DNA of 64,000 nt from Anseranas semipalmata (taxonomy: Eukaryota; Chordata; Aves; Anseriformes; Anseranatidae), in the NCBI GenBank assembly GCA_013399115.1, contig VXAA01006436.1:122445-186444 (forward strand), written 5' to 3'. Positions 36,987 to 47,999 of this stretch are shown one piece after another. The position numbers were made by a program, and so were the translations under genes. The first letter of the stretch is position 1. Every line of letters starts with the position of its first letter. The notes under the pieces were generated by a model that ran no database searches, was not told the DNA's origin, and was given only the letters and a program-made list of their open reading frames with translations.

Positions 36987-37573
36987 TGTCATGGTTTTGG
37001 CTGAGATAAAGTTAATTTCCTTTGTAGAGGCTCACACAATGCTGTGTTTTAGATTTTTGAGGAAAATAGTGGTGACAACACACCGATGTTTTAGTTGTTG
37101 CAGAGCACTGCTTACACAGAGCCAAGGACTTTTCAGCTTCACGTGCTGCTCCACCAGTGGGGAGGCTGGGGGTATGCAAGAAGCTGGGAGGGTCGACACA
37201 GCCAGGACAGTTGACACAGGCTGATCAAATGGATATTCTATACCAAATGCTGTCATGCTCAGCAATAAAACCTGGGTAGAGAAAGAGGAAGGGGGGATGT
37301 TCAGAGTGATGGCATTTTTCTTCCCAAGAAACTGCTACACATGATGAGCCCTGCTTTCCTGGAAGTGGCTGAGCACCTGCCTGCTGATGGGAATGAATTC
37401 CTTGTTTTGCTTTGCTTACGCCCATGGCTTTTGCTTTACCTAGTAAAATGTCTTCATCTCAACACATGAGTTCTTGCACTTTTACCTTTCCGATTCTCTC
37501 CCCCATCCCACCTGGGGAGAGTTAGCAAGCGGCTGTGTGGTGCTGAGCTGCCCGTTGGGGCTAAACCACAACA
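36987..37573 (+). mobile_element. Solo LTR of an avian endogenous retrovirus, family A copy 2
   Basis: The element starts TGTCATGGTTTTGGCTGAGA and ends CTAAACCACAACA, with perfect 5-bp target duplications GACCT at 36982-36986 and 37574-37578. It is 587 bp, longer than the copies at 3566 (479 bp with an N) and 50976 (468 bp). The extra sequence lies mainly in 37360-37440. It keeps an AATAAA at 37264-37269 in the place where the other two copies are mutated. No retroviral coding region flanks it. Confidence 0.93.
37264..37269 (+). promoter_or_regulatory. Candidate LTR polyadenylation signal
   Basis: An AATAAA hexamer sits in mid-LTR, as expected near the end of the R region of a retroviral LTR. 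The corresponding positions in the sister LTRs (GTGATAGG around 51236-51243; mutated near 3750) have lost it. Confidence 0.5.
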
Positions 37574-37578
37574 GACCT

Positions 37579-38938
37579 GCATTTTATTTTATTTTTTTTT
37601 CATAGTCAGTTAAACCTTTGAATTAGGACTGTGTGGAAGTCCAGGCTTGTCATTGCATTATAGGGCAACCATAAACCTAAGGTAACTAAATATTTTGATG
37701 ACAAACATAATACCGGCTTAAAATTTGGAGGATGTGGACTTTCAATTGTGGGTAAACAACAATGCAGTACTACTTATTGAATACATCAAACAGAAGGCCA
37801 AAATTCCTGAGCTGAAATATAGCTTTGGTTGATACATAACTTTATGAAGTAGAGTGCAACAGACAGATTTAATTTGCAGTGTATCATGCTCATCAAATAC
37901 TGTATGTGAAAAATTTAGAAAAGTTGAATAATTCTTATAAGAAGTAACAGGATACACTTTTTTCACAACCATAGGAAAATTAATGAGAATTTATAATTTA
38001 AAATGTAAACTCAACAGCGATAAAGTCATGAAAGATTTTTTTTCTATGAATGTCATTATCTGTGTTTGCATCCCTTATCTTCCCCTATCCTCTAAAGAAA
38101 TAGCCATGACAGTAGATTTATAGATGTTTTTCTGATCTGTAATAAATCTTATGGGCTAAATTCTAATTCAGTTAAATCCTTGGGATTATTCCATTTTTGC
38201 ACTAATTTTGCTGAGATTAAAACCTGTTCTTGTGGATATAAATAATTTCTGCAAGTTTGGTGTCATGATTTAAGAATTTATTTAAAAGTAATATTAAGTC
38301 ACATAAGAACTTAAGCGAGTGTTTATGGATTTACCTTTAAATGTACATATAAGGCAAACATTTTTAAAATTCTAATGTTTTTACTGTGTTTTCATACAGT
38401 ATGCCAGCCTAACACTGCTTCTTATCAGTTTTACCAGGTGCAGAGCAGATAGCTAACAGTGAAAGATTAGAAGCATCTTTAGAGTGAAAATAAGAAAAAA
38501 ATATCTTCCTAAATTATCTATCATCCTTTTTATACTTACTGGAAGATAATGATACTTGTGTAATTACTGCTTTTATCACAAACAATCAAAAAATTATTTC
38601 ATAATCAATTGCAACTTGCTTATATTTCTACCATTAGAGAATGGTCAAGAAATCTACATCTGATTTATTTCTCAGTGAAGTAGTTAAATTCTTGTTGGTT
38701 GTATTCTGAAATAATAATGATATTACTTAAAAGTGGAATGATTACCTATATTTGAAATGTTTACACCTGTATACAATATTATCTGTCTGCCTGTCCTGTT
38801 CAGCTTAGCTTCTCTTTGCAGCAAATGTATAAAGGTTTACTTTGTATACTTTACTTTACAAAGTACATGCATATGTTTTATTACAAGCAGAGCTCACCTT
38901 TCACGACTGATAATACTCAGACTGTTATAAACTCAGTG
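37579..38938. other. Unique AT-rich non-coding DNA
   Basis: No gene or repeat family is recognised. The longest frame is 76 codons on the minus strand and has no motif. Confidence 0.55.
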
Positions 38939-39060
38939 TTTCTTTCTTTCTTTCTCTCTTTCTTTCTTTCTCTCTTTCTATCTCTCTCATTCTTTTTATT
39001 TTAATTTTATTTTATTTTATTTTATTTTATTTTATATTATTTTATTTTATTTTATTTTTA
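38939..39060. repeat. CTTT/CTCT array followed by TTTTA array
   Basis: A degenerate tetranucleotide pyrimidine array (38939-38990) passes into about eleven TTTTA pentamers (39000-39060) with one TATTA variant. These are two different simple repeats end to end. Confidence 0.93.
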
Positions 39061-39206
39061 ACTTTAAAAACAGTTGATGCAAGAAACCAGGTGTTTCATC
39101 ACTTCCAATTGACAGAAAAATCATTCTGGAATCTTTCATATGGCTCCTATTGGCAAGAAAACTAATTTTACATGATCAAGCAGAATGCCTGCTGTGCAGA
39201 AGGTCT

Positions 39207-39564
39207 NNNNNNNNNNNNNNNNNNNNNNNNNNNNNNNNNNNNNNNNNNNNNNNNNNNNNNNNNNNNNNNNNNNNNNNNNNNNNNNNNNNNNNNNNNNNNN
39301 NNNNNNNNNNNNNNNNNNNNNNNNNNNNNNNNNNNNNNNNNNNNNNNNNNNNNNNNNNNNNNNNNNNNNNNNNNNNNNNNNNNNNNNNNNNNNNNNNNNN
39401 NNNNNNNNNNNNNNNNNNNNNNNNNNNNNNNNNNNNNNNNNNNNNNNNNNNNNNNNNNNNNNNNNNNNNNNNNNNNNNNNNNNNNNNNNNNNNNNNNNNN
39501 NNNNNNNNNNNNNNNNNNNNNNNNNNNNNNNNNNNNNNNNNNNNNNNNNNNNNNNNNNNNNNNN
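39207..39564. other. Assembly gap (358 N)
   Basis: A continuous run of N. The right flank resumes inside TTTTTC repeats, so the gap probably contains or borders a pyrimidine-rich simple repeat that blocked assembly. Confidence 0.99.
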
Positions 39565-40060
39565 TTTCTTTTTCTTTTTCTTTTCAGAGTGCTATGAAGA
39601 TGGTGAAGGGTCTAGAGAGCAAGATGTATGAGGAGTGGCTGAGGTCACTTGTTTTGTTCAGGCAGGAGAAGAGGAGACTGAGGGGCAAACTACTGCAGCC
39701 TACATCTTCCTCACAAAGGGGAGCGGAGGGACAGGTGCTGATCTCTTCTCTTGGGTGACCAACAGTAGGATCCAATTGAACAGTATGAAGCTGCAACAGG
39801 GGAGGTTCAGGCTGGATGTTAGGAAGAGTTCTTCTTAGGATGTTCTTCACTGAGAGGGTAGTTGGGCACTGGAACAAGCTCCCCAGGGAAGTGGTCACAA
39901 CACTGAGCCTGTCAGAGTTCAAGAAGTGTTTGGACAATGCTCTCACAAATATGGTCTGATTTTCGGGTAGTTCTATGTGGAGTCAGCAGCTGGAATTGAT
40001 GATGTTTGTGGGTCCCTTCCCCAGGATATTCTGTGATTCTGTGATTCTATTCTATGGTTC
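39565..40060 (+). mobile_element. CR1 LINE fragment of a second subfamily
   Basis: After a short TTTTTC stretch, the CR1 ORF2 C-terminal region begins near 39585 (ATGAAGATGGTGAAGGGTCT). It continues through a frame-broken copy of the conserved GRFRLDVRKSS block, TGGAACAAGCTCCCCAGGGA and GGGTCCCTTCC, to octamer tails ATTCTGTG near 40060. Frameshifts split the coding remnant among at least two plus frames (39584-39758 and 39635-39838). Its 3' untranslated region differs from the 31080/47970 type. The 5' end is lost in or before the N gap. Confidence 0.88.
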
Positions 40061-42016
40061 TTTGCTTTGAACTTTATATGTCTTCATAATAGGATAGCAG
40101 ATCTTCTGTGGCCATCAACTCCTGTAATGCTTGGTAAAATACAAAGCAGAAGAACCAAGTAAAAACTAGTGTTTTTTTTACAGGGAGTTGTAAGCATTTC
40201 TGCCTCCCTCCAAAACAAGGAGAACAGAAGACTTTAAAAGTCACCTACAAAATCATGATGTGTATTGTGAATGTTTTAAAGGCAAGCAGTATATGAAATA
40301 AGTGTGAAAGTCACATTTTAACTCAGCTCTCTTTTCTTAGGGCCTCAGAAAACTATTTCTTTACATCTCCTATGCTCTTGTTCAGTGATAGAAAAATGCA
40401 TGTCAACTGTCCTCATTCCCAATTGTATCATATTTGTGAGGCATATTTAAAAATAACTTTGTCCTTTTACATTTTTAAAATAAAAATGAATTTATTTATA
40501 TACATATATTGTTTTTACTTCCAAAACTGAAAAAAAAAAATATATTTGAATGGGAAATGCGTGACAGGAAATTATTGTTTGCAGCATGCTGAATACAAGA
40601 GGGGAGACGTCTGTGTGTGGGTTGCAAGTGAAGAAAACTATAAAAGGAGTGCTGCAAATAGAAATAAAACCAGCATAGTATCACAGAAGTAAAAGGTTAC
40701 TGTCTCTTAACAATGTGAGATCTGTGATGACTAAGTATATAAGTTGCAGAGTTTACAGGCAGAAGGAGAGAATGTAGGGCAGAAGCAAAGCAAATGCACT
40801 GTGCTGTGGGGAAATTCACCCACAGGAAAGGAGGAAACAGGTTTCTGCACTTCTGTCCACCTGTTAGATTCCCCAGAAGGAGCAATGAACATGCCATATG
40901 GAAGTATGAGAGGTGCTGTCTGAAGAGGGGAAATATTCTACTACTGAGATTGACTTCTGTGACATTGTAAAATGACAAGACACCATACTGTAAAGCTGTG
41001 ACAAGTCCCCCAGACTGTTCAACTGTTTATCCAGAGACTGTGAGATCTCTCCTTATCCTCTTTCCTGACAAGCAGCCTTGGCTCTATGTCACCTGATAAT
41101 TTCTTCTGGGGAGGGGAGGCTCATATGCTTGTCTACTCTAAAGAGCGCGAGTACCATTTTAGTGACTTGGCATGCTTATGACATTCCCAACATGGAAATA
41201 GTATACACGTTTCCACAAAAGTATGCAGCAAGATTCAAATGATAAGTAAATGAAAGCTGCAGTAAATGCCACACATGCATATTGCAGTAGCCTTGAATAC
41301 AAACTGTAGAAAATGCAGGATGATCAAAGTTAACATTTTCAGACTATCCTTAGGTTGCCTGCTGCTTAAATAATCACAGTGTCATTACCACTAGGAATGC
41401 CACGGGCAAATTCAATCAATCAAAGCCACACAAAAGCTTTGAAACAATCCAATCAGTTCAAGGCTCCCGTTTTAACATTACCACTACATGGCTTCAAATG
41501 TAACTGATTTCCCTTCTTAAAAGTAATATTCACTCCTGCTTTTGACTTATAAAGCCTAAGGGGCAGGAAAAAAAAAAAAAAAAAACACTATTATTTGAAA
41601 TACAGACTAATAGAGTATGTAGTTTTAAGAGTTTGACAGCCTAAGTCACAACATAAGCAGAGAAGAGGGGAGGGAGTCTACAGAGCTGTACTTTGCTCTC
41701 CAAGACCATTCTTCCCTAAAAACCTTGACTTCTTAACTGCAGGAGTGACTGGCCTCCTCAAAACCTTTCATTTAAATATAGCTTTTTCTATGGCGCACAC
41801 CAGTTATTGCTAGACTGGTTGCAGTGTGACCGTGTTAAACATCCTTGGAACAATATTCAGGGCCTGCTACAGGGCAACAACTTGGTCCCATTTGTCTGCT
41901 TAGGATATCCTAGCGTGAATCTACCTGTAGCATACTTTTCCAGTCATTGAGAAACCACACTGTATCTTTTGAAAACCTTTCCCATAGATTAGGCAAGCCA
42001 GATGTGTTCTTGGTCA
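40061..42016. other. Unique non-coding DNA
   Basis: A poly-A run of about 17 bases lies near 41568-41585. Otherwise I see no gene, RNA gene or recognisable transposon. Confidence 0.55.
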
Positions 42017-42610
42017 TAATCATAGAATCATAGAATGGCTTGGGTTAGGTTGGACCTTAAAGATCATCTAGTTCCAACCCCCATGCCATGGGCAGGGATG
42101 CCACCCACTAGATCAGGTTGGCCAGGGCTCCATCCAACCTGGCCTTGAACACCTCCAGGGATGGGGCATCCACAGCTTCTCTGGGCAACCTGTTCCAGTG
42201 CCTCACCACCCTCTGAGTAAAGAATTTCTTCCTTATGTCTAATCCAAATCTTCCCTTTTTTTAGTTTAAAACCATTCCCCCTGGTCTTATCATTATCTGC
42301 CCAAGTAAAAAGTCACTCTCCATCTTTTTTATAAGCCTCCTTTAAGTACTGAAAGGGAGCAAAGTGGTCTCCCTGGATCCTCCTATTTTCCAGGCTGAAC
42401 AACCCCAGGTCTTTCAGCCTTTCTTCATAGGAGAGGTGCTCCAGCCCTCTGATCATCTTCATGGCCCTTCCCTGGACTCGCTTTAACAGGTCCACATTCT
42501 TCTTTTGCTGGGGTCCCCACCTGGATGCAGTACTCCAAATGCAGCCTCACGAGGGCAGAGTAGAGGGGGACAATCAATGTCCCCCAGTAAAGGTCACCTT
42601 CTTGATTTTG
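42017..42610 (-). mobile_element. CR1 LINE, 3' portion, minus strand
   Basis: The left edge is the minus-strand CR1 tail AATCATAGAATCATAGAATGG. It is followed by TTGGACCTTAAAGATCATCTAG and the reverse complement of the ORF2 C-terminal region to about 42610. The minus frame at 42313-42495 encodes KRVQGRAMKMIRGLEHLSYE and LGLFSLENRRIQGDHF, and a second frame (42425-42664) gives [20 protein letters not shown]. The remnant is therefore frame-shifted between these two blocks. It differs in sequence from the 31080/47970 subfamily. The element is 5'-truncated and cannot encode an active enzyme. Confidence 0.92.
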
Positions 42611-45068
42611 ATGGTGCACAGGCTGGTATCCCTGAAGAACCCTACAAAGTAAGCATCGTGGCAAAGCTTAGATGTGCAGCACTGTGGGATCTTGTACACT
42701 AGACACTTGAAGAGCAGTTTGTTGGCCATCAGCTCAGTATGCCTCTGGCAAGAACAGATGAACTACTACTGTGCAGGACCTATAGCAAAGAAGCTACACT
42801 ATCAGTAGCATGGAGAATTTTCCAGGCAGCTGTGGCAGCCAGCTGCTTGTAGAGAGGATTGCCTCCAGTGGATTTGTGAAGAATTTGATTAGCTTGGTTC
42901 ATTTTTTTAAGAAAAAAAAACTAAAATTCACCTCTTGAGCAATGCTGAGCATGTCATCCAATCTGCCACTATATATCCCACCTGTCTTTGCAGCAATGTC
43001 CCATGGCACTTTACAGACAAGTCAGGAATGGAGTCCCATACAGAATGATGGAGCTATCACATGCTGCTAGGAGAAGGAGTTGTAACAGAGCTTATTACCA
43101 TAAAGGATGAAACGCACTGAATTAAGTATATTCTACAGCTTATGACTTGACAGAACCATGGGTAGACAGATGCCTGTTTTGTCTATGAAATTGATTTTTC
43201 TTTTAATTGGTTCTTCCCTCTGTCCATGACTGTGTTGAATTTTATTATTTTCTGGTGGTGAAAATACATGACATGATGTGACTAGCATCGATCACTGACA
43301 AGGTAGCTTCTTTCCGTTATCTCCCCACAGAGAAAACTGTGTAGCATGAAGTATCTCATCTTCCTAGAGTTTTTTGATCTTATGTTCATTCTTAATTTTT
43401 TTTCCCTAATGTTCTTGAATATGTATATTGTTATGCAGTTGTTAGAGTGTTGTCAGAAAACACACTTTATGCTTTGAACAATTGTGGTGGTGGTACGTTT
43501 GTGTGGTCAGGATAAACACATTTAAGTGTGGCTATGGCCCCCTAGGAACAAACAGGAAAAGAGAAATACAGAGAGAGAAATAGGAAAAGAAAATATTCTG
43601 AAACAGGTAGATTTGAAATTTCTAGCTCCAGATTTTCTAGTCATAAAATACTGACATACACACTGAAAAAAATGGAGATAAAAGGAAGGATTGCTTTAAC
43701 AACCAATATGTGGCTCTACCTGTGGAATACCTGTCAGGCCAGGACAGTAATGGCACGTGAAGAGGTATTAAGACAAACATGAAAACAGAAAACAATCTTG
43801 TCTGAGATACAGAGTTTGCAGGCACATTATTATCTGTGTGTTGTCTGCTCTACCTTTGCTACTCTCACTATAAATTTTCAATTATTTATCTTTCCACTCT
43901 TTCTTTGTTTTGAATTCTCCACTTAGGTTGTACACTTACGACCTGCCTTAGCCTTAACTCTGCACCCACTACTTTCCCTTCTCTCCTGTGTTCTTCCTTT
44001 AGTTTTGGGGGATTGCTCTCCATCTCTGTGGCCCTATTTCTAGATCTTCTCTCTTAATTTCCTTCATGGTTTGTTGTCTTGTTTTATTTGTTTACCCAGA
44101 GGTCCTCCTGAGCTGGTGCTCCAAGCACTGAACAGAGGGACTGCTAGAACCTAATTCCTTCTCTTCATGGATCAATCTTCATTACTTTACTAACTGCTGG
44201 CTTAAGAACAACTGTAATTGGGCAGTATACAAGGATCTCTAGGATACTGTGTAAAGTATATCAAATATTTTCTTACTAAAGGAAACCATCAAGTCCTTTT
44301 CTACTTTCTACAAATTCCTTGTCTGCCTTCACCAGAGCTGTCACTTTTTATAGATTATATCTAAGTGTCCCAGCCAGAATAAGATTCTTGTATAATTTAC
44401 ATCTATTTTACATAATTTTACATAAAATTACACTTTTACATATAATTTGCTATATCAGGTATAATCTCCTCTGCCTTTAGTTCTGTGCCCAAAGGCTTAT
44501 TAAGTGAAAAATACACTCTTTATGCCATTCATGATTCAGAATATCATTATCATACTCCCTGTTGGTAGTCACACCTCTGTTTGTGAGTGCTAAAATCAGT
44601 AGAGACACTTTGCTTGTCAGTGGTACTTGATTGCTGTGATGAAACTTCCTTAACAAAGATCTTTTGATATGGAATTCACTTGCACTGCAGATCTTGATAA
44701 ACAAGATATTTACAACCCTGCTGGCATCCTGCAAGTTTTGTTATGATGCATAATTCTTCTTTTTTATTTTGTCATTCTTGTTTTGTTTGAATAAACCCTG
44801 AATTCCAGGAGGAAAGTAAGTGACCTGACTCAACTAGGAAAAGTGGCACTGGTATCAGTGGACTGTGCCAAACAACACTTGGCCATGACAGGTCAGAGCA
44901 AGATGAGGCTTCAGGTGTTTGATTTCCTCTTCTGCCCATTCTCCTTTGGAAGAGACGTGACACTGCATAGATATGTTCTAAGAATTAAGGGGATCAAATG
45001 ACAGCAGCCAGTAACTTCTGATCCAGCTAGGTGGTAACAAAGCTGCAAGATGTTTAGATCAATAAAAA

Positions 45069-45166
45069 GCAATCAATTAAATGACTAAGATACCACAGAT
45101 GGCTAGATCACTTAAAGGCAATCAATTAAATAACTAAGAGATCAGAGATGGGTGGATAAATTAATA
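45069..45166. repeat. 49-bp imperfect tandem duplication
   Basis: GCAATCAATTAAAT recurs at 45069 and 45118, a spacing of 49 bases. The downstream portions (GACTAAGATACCACAGATGG versus AACTAAGAGATCAGAGATGG) align with several substitutions, which indicates an old two-copy duplication. Confidence 0.85.
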
Positions 45167-46104
45167 GTGCAAATAAATCAAGTATTCAGGATGTTCAGGA
45201 GGAATATAACCTGAGAAGATAATCATGGGGTGAGTGTCAGTGGATGTAGTGTTTAGAGTGATGGCTGTGTGAAATATTTGTGAGAGTGTGTGGTATGCTG
45301 CTCTGCAGGGTTATTACTTCCATGCTTTTGCCATGCTATCATTCAGCTTTCCTTACAGTCTTAGATGTGTTGCTGTTGATTTTGCCCTTGGTGAGGTTTT
45401 AACTTTGAAAGCATGTAGGTATGAAGAACTTGAATATGTCTACAAACACCACGTGAGTTTATTATGAATGGTAGATTGAGTGTTTAGTGAAAAGAACTTT
45501 ATCTTGTTGTAAGTTCCTCCTCAGGTGAAAGTAATGAATCAAATAAAATAGTGTTTGCTTACACTGTAAATCTATGGATAGACTTTGTTTGCATGTAGGG
45601 GAGTGTTTATGTATAGATAACTCTGAAATGCAAGACCTCTGTTTGACTTATATAAAAGAGATGATGTCCCTCTGAAGTCACTCTTCCACATAATTCAGCT
45701 CATAATTCATCATACTGATATGGAGATTATAGTACTGCACAACCAACAACTGTAAATGGAAATTATTGTTTGATTTTTATTTTTTTTGGAGAACTGGTAT
45801 TCTTTCTTCACCTTTCTCAAATAAAATCATAGCAGTAGCACTCCAAATGTAAGCTTTTTCAGTATCTTTTCTGAATCCTCAGCTTCACCATTCCTGTTTT
45901 TAATTTAAAATATCTGTGTAGCATTGTAACTTTACATGGTAACTTAGTCTTGGGCAAATATCCTTGTACTTTTAAAAACAGATGAACACAATAGCAGGAA
46001 GATCCATTTGTCTCCAGCTGGTTTGCATCATCCTACTGATGAAGGATGAAATGACTTGAGAGATTTGATCCAATGACTTTTGTATTTCTAAATACCAGAA
46101 TACT

Positions 46105-46163
46105 AAAAAAAAAAAAAAGGAACACAATGACTGCTGGGGGAAGGCGCAGGGGGGGGGGGGGGG
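46105..46163. repeat. Poly-A and poly-G homopolymers
   Basis: A run of about 14 A near 46105-46118 and a run of 15 G at 46149-46163 lie about 30 bases apart. The G run is the second-longest in the window. Confidence 0.9.
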
Positions 46164-46819
46164 ATTGAATGCAGAGCTCAAGAGATTTTTTTACAAGAGA
46201 GAATGAAGTAGTTTAGGGCATTTTGTGCACTACTTGGGGTGGCATAGGAGCAGAGATCTGGATCTTCCCACACTAAGTCATCTCTATACATCAGATTCAA
46301 GCTGTCTGCATGTGACATACATTTCTGTAATCCTCTCTGAGAAAACCAGGGTCCATCCAATGGTGATGTTCAGTATTATATAAAGAATTAGAATGGAAGC
46401 AAATTAACTACATTCAGCCCTGTAGCCCTTGTGTGCCTGATCTTAGAGGAAGGGATTTTTATTTTTATTTTATTACTGTTTTTCCCATTCAAGTTGACAG
46501 GACCTTTCAGTATGTATTATAGTGGAGTATTTGGATATGACTTCAATAAAAAGAATAAACCAAATGAGAGAGTGCACTAACATATTGCTCTGCTGAATTT
46601 AAATCTCGGAATTGTTAGTTTGTGTTTGATCTCTCAGTCCTTTTATATTCACTGAAGAAATGCTTCTGTGAAACAGCTCTATACCTTTCTTTAACTACCT
46701 ATATATACCATAAGAAATCTTTTCTGGATACTGTTAAAGATAATAGCTAAGATACAAAGATATGCTTCTTGCAGTTCTGCTCTGTACTTGTCTAACCTGA
46801 TTCTTTGTCATTTATTTAA

Positions 46820-47042
46820 CAATGGTTATATAGCCTTGACATTTTCAAAGCTCTATACAAGCACAAACTAATTAATCTTTAGTTTGCCTTTGAGGTAGGT
46901 GAGTCAGTATTCTCTCTTCTTTCACAGATATTGCAGACAGAGCAGAGGAGGTAAGTGAATAGCCTGCAGTCCTACAGAAAATTGGTGTCAAAACCAGCAT
47001 TTTAACTTGGGCGCTCTTGGAAGAGAAGGTGCTTAACCCTGG
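46820..47042 (+). mobile_element. Relic resembling an ancient MIR/CORE-SINE-type repeat
   Basis: Scattered blocks match, in order, the known body of MIR-like amniote repeats: an AAGC-TCTATACAAGCA segment, TTTGAGGTAGGTGAGT, TTTCACAGAT followed by CAGAGGAGGTAAGTGAAT, then a hydrophilic degenerate stretch and GTGCTTAACCCTGGA at the 3' side. These correspond to the GAGGTAGG, TTTTACAGATG, GAGGTTAAGTGA and GTGCTTAACCACT landmarks. The match is made from memory and is diverged. The minus frame 46872-47066 across it is not a gene. Confidence 0.5.
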
Positions 47043-47969
47043 AATGTTTCCACTTTCCCATGGCAACTCTCTGTGTGATGTGTTATATTTGCATTATTGA
47101 CTGAGATGACTAATCTGAGCACAGAGAGAAGTTGCACAGCTGTTTGTCTACAGTATCTGTTATGTACTTTTGAAGGGGTGCCAAAGGTTATAGCAGTATG
47201 AATGCCCACTTCAGATGCTGTGTTTGTACTCTGGGTGTTATCTCTGGCTTGTGCACAGAACTCAACCCAAAATGTGCACTCATTCCAGTATACCATGAGA
47301 TAAAGGAAGGCCCTATTCACAAGCTGCTTCTACTCTTGTCATTAGCTTGCAAACAATAAAGAAGTTATGCTCACACTGGTTTCTTTAATTCTATGTACTC
47401 TTCGCTGTAGATGAAGCAGTATCTCCCTCATTGCTTTTATGATGCCTTACACATTACATGAAATATTTACCCATACCTGTAAGATAATGACAGCTCTGTC
47501 TCATGATGCCTCAGTTTAACAGTAGGAGATGCATTTTCTGGCTTTGCCAGTGTCCAGTCTGTTGACATAATGACTGTGCTGCAGAGAGTTAAACAGAATC
47601 ACTAAATATGCTTGAGTCAATAAAAGAATACAGCTAGTATCTCATGTTTTCATTGAATGACAGTGGCACAGAGTACGTAGTGCTGCAAAATTATCTAAGG
47701 CTCTTCATCTGAAAACAGAAAAAGTCAATTAAAGGTCAGATTTGCTTTGCAAAGGCGGGATAATGCTGAATAGAAGAGTACCAGTGCTATATTACATATT
47801 CTCAGCTTATTTTTTATTATAAGTAAACATAGCTATTTCTACTGGAAGAAAGATGAGAACCACTGCATAACTCCTTTAGTGGTATTATAACAATAATTGA
47901 AGATAGCCTTTTGAAAACTTGTCTATAGTGGTCAGACTCTGACAATCCAGTGAGATTGCTGTTTTTTCC
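47043..47969. other. Unique non-coding DNA
   Basis: I see no gene or repeat. The 95-codon minus frame 47033-47320 lacks a familiar motif. Confidence 0.5.
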
Positions 47970-47999
47970 ATCATTTATCAGCAGTCCTGGCTATCAAGG

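Larger units (their letters stand above)
42611..46819. other. Unique non-coding DNA
   Basis: This contains a 49-bp imperfect tandem duplication (45069-45166) and adjacent poly-A and poly-G runs (46105-46163). Frames up to 85 codons have no recognisable motif. Confidence 0.5.

Noticed and set aside
39150..39758. Frames of up to 202 codons spanning the N gap
   Set aside because: They are open only because N cannot encode a stop. The readable part is CR1 remnant.
46872..47066. 64-codon minus frame with Ser/Leu-rich composition
   Set aside because: It is antisense to the MIR-like relic and has no independent support.
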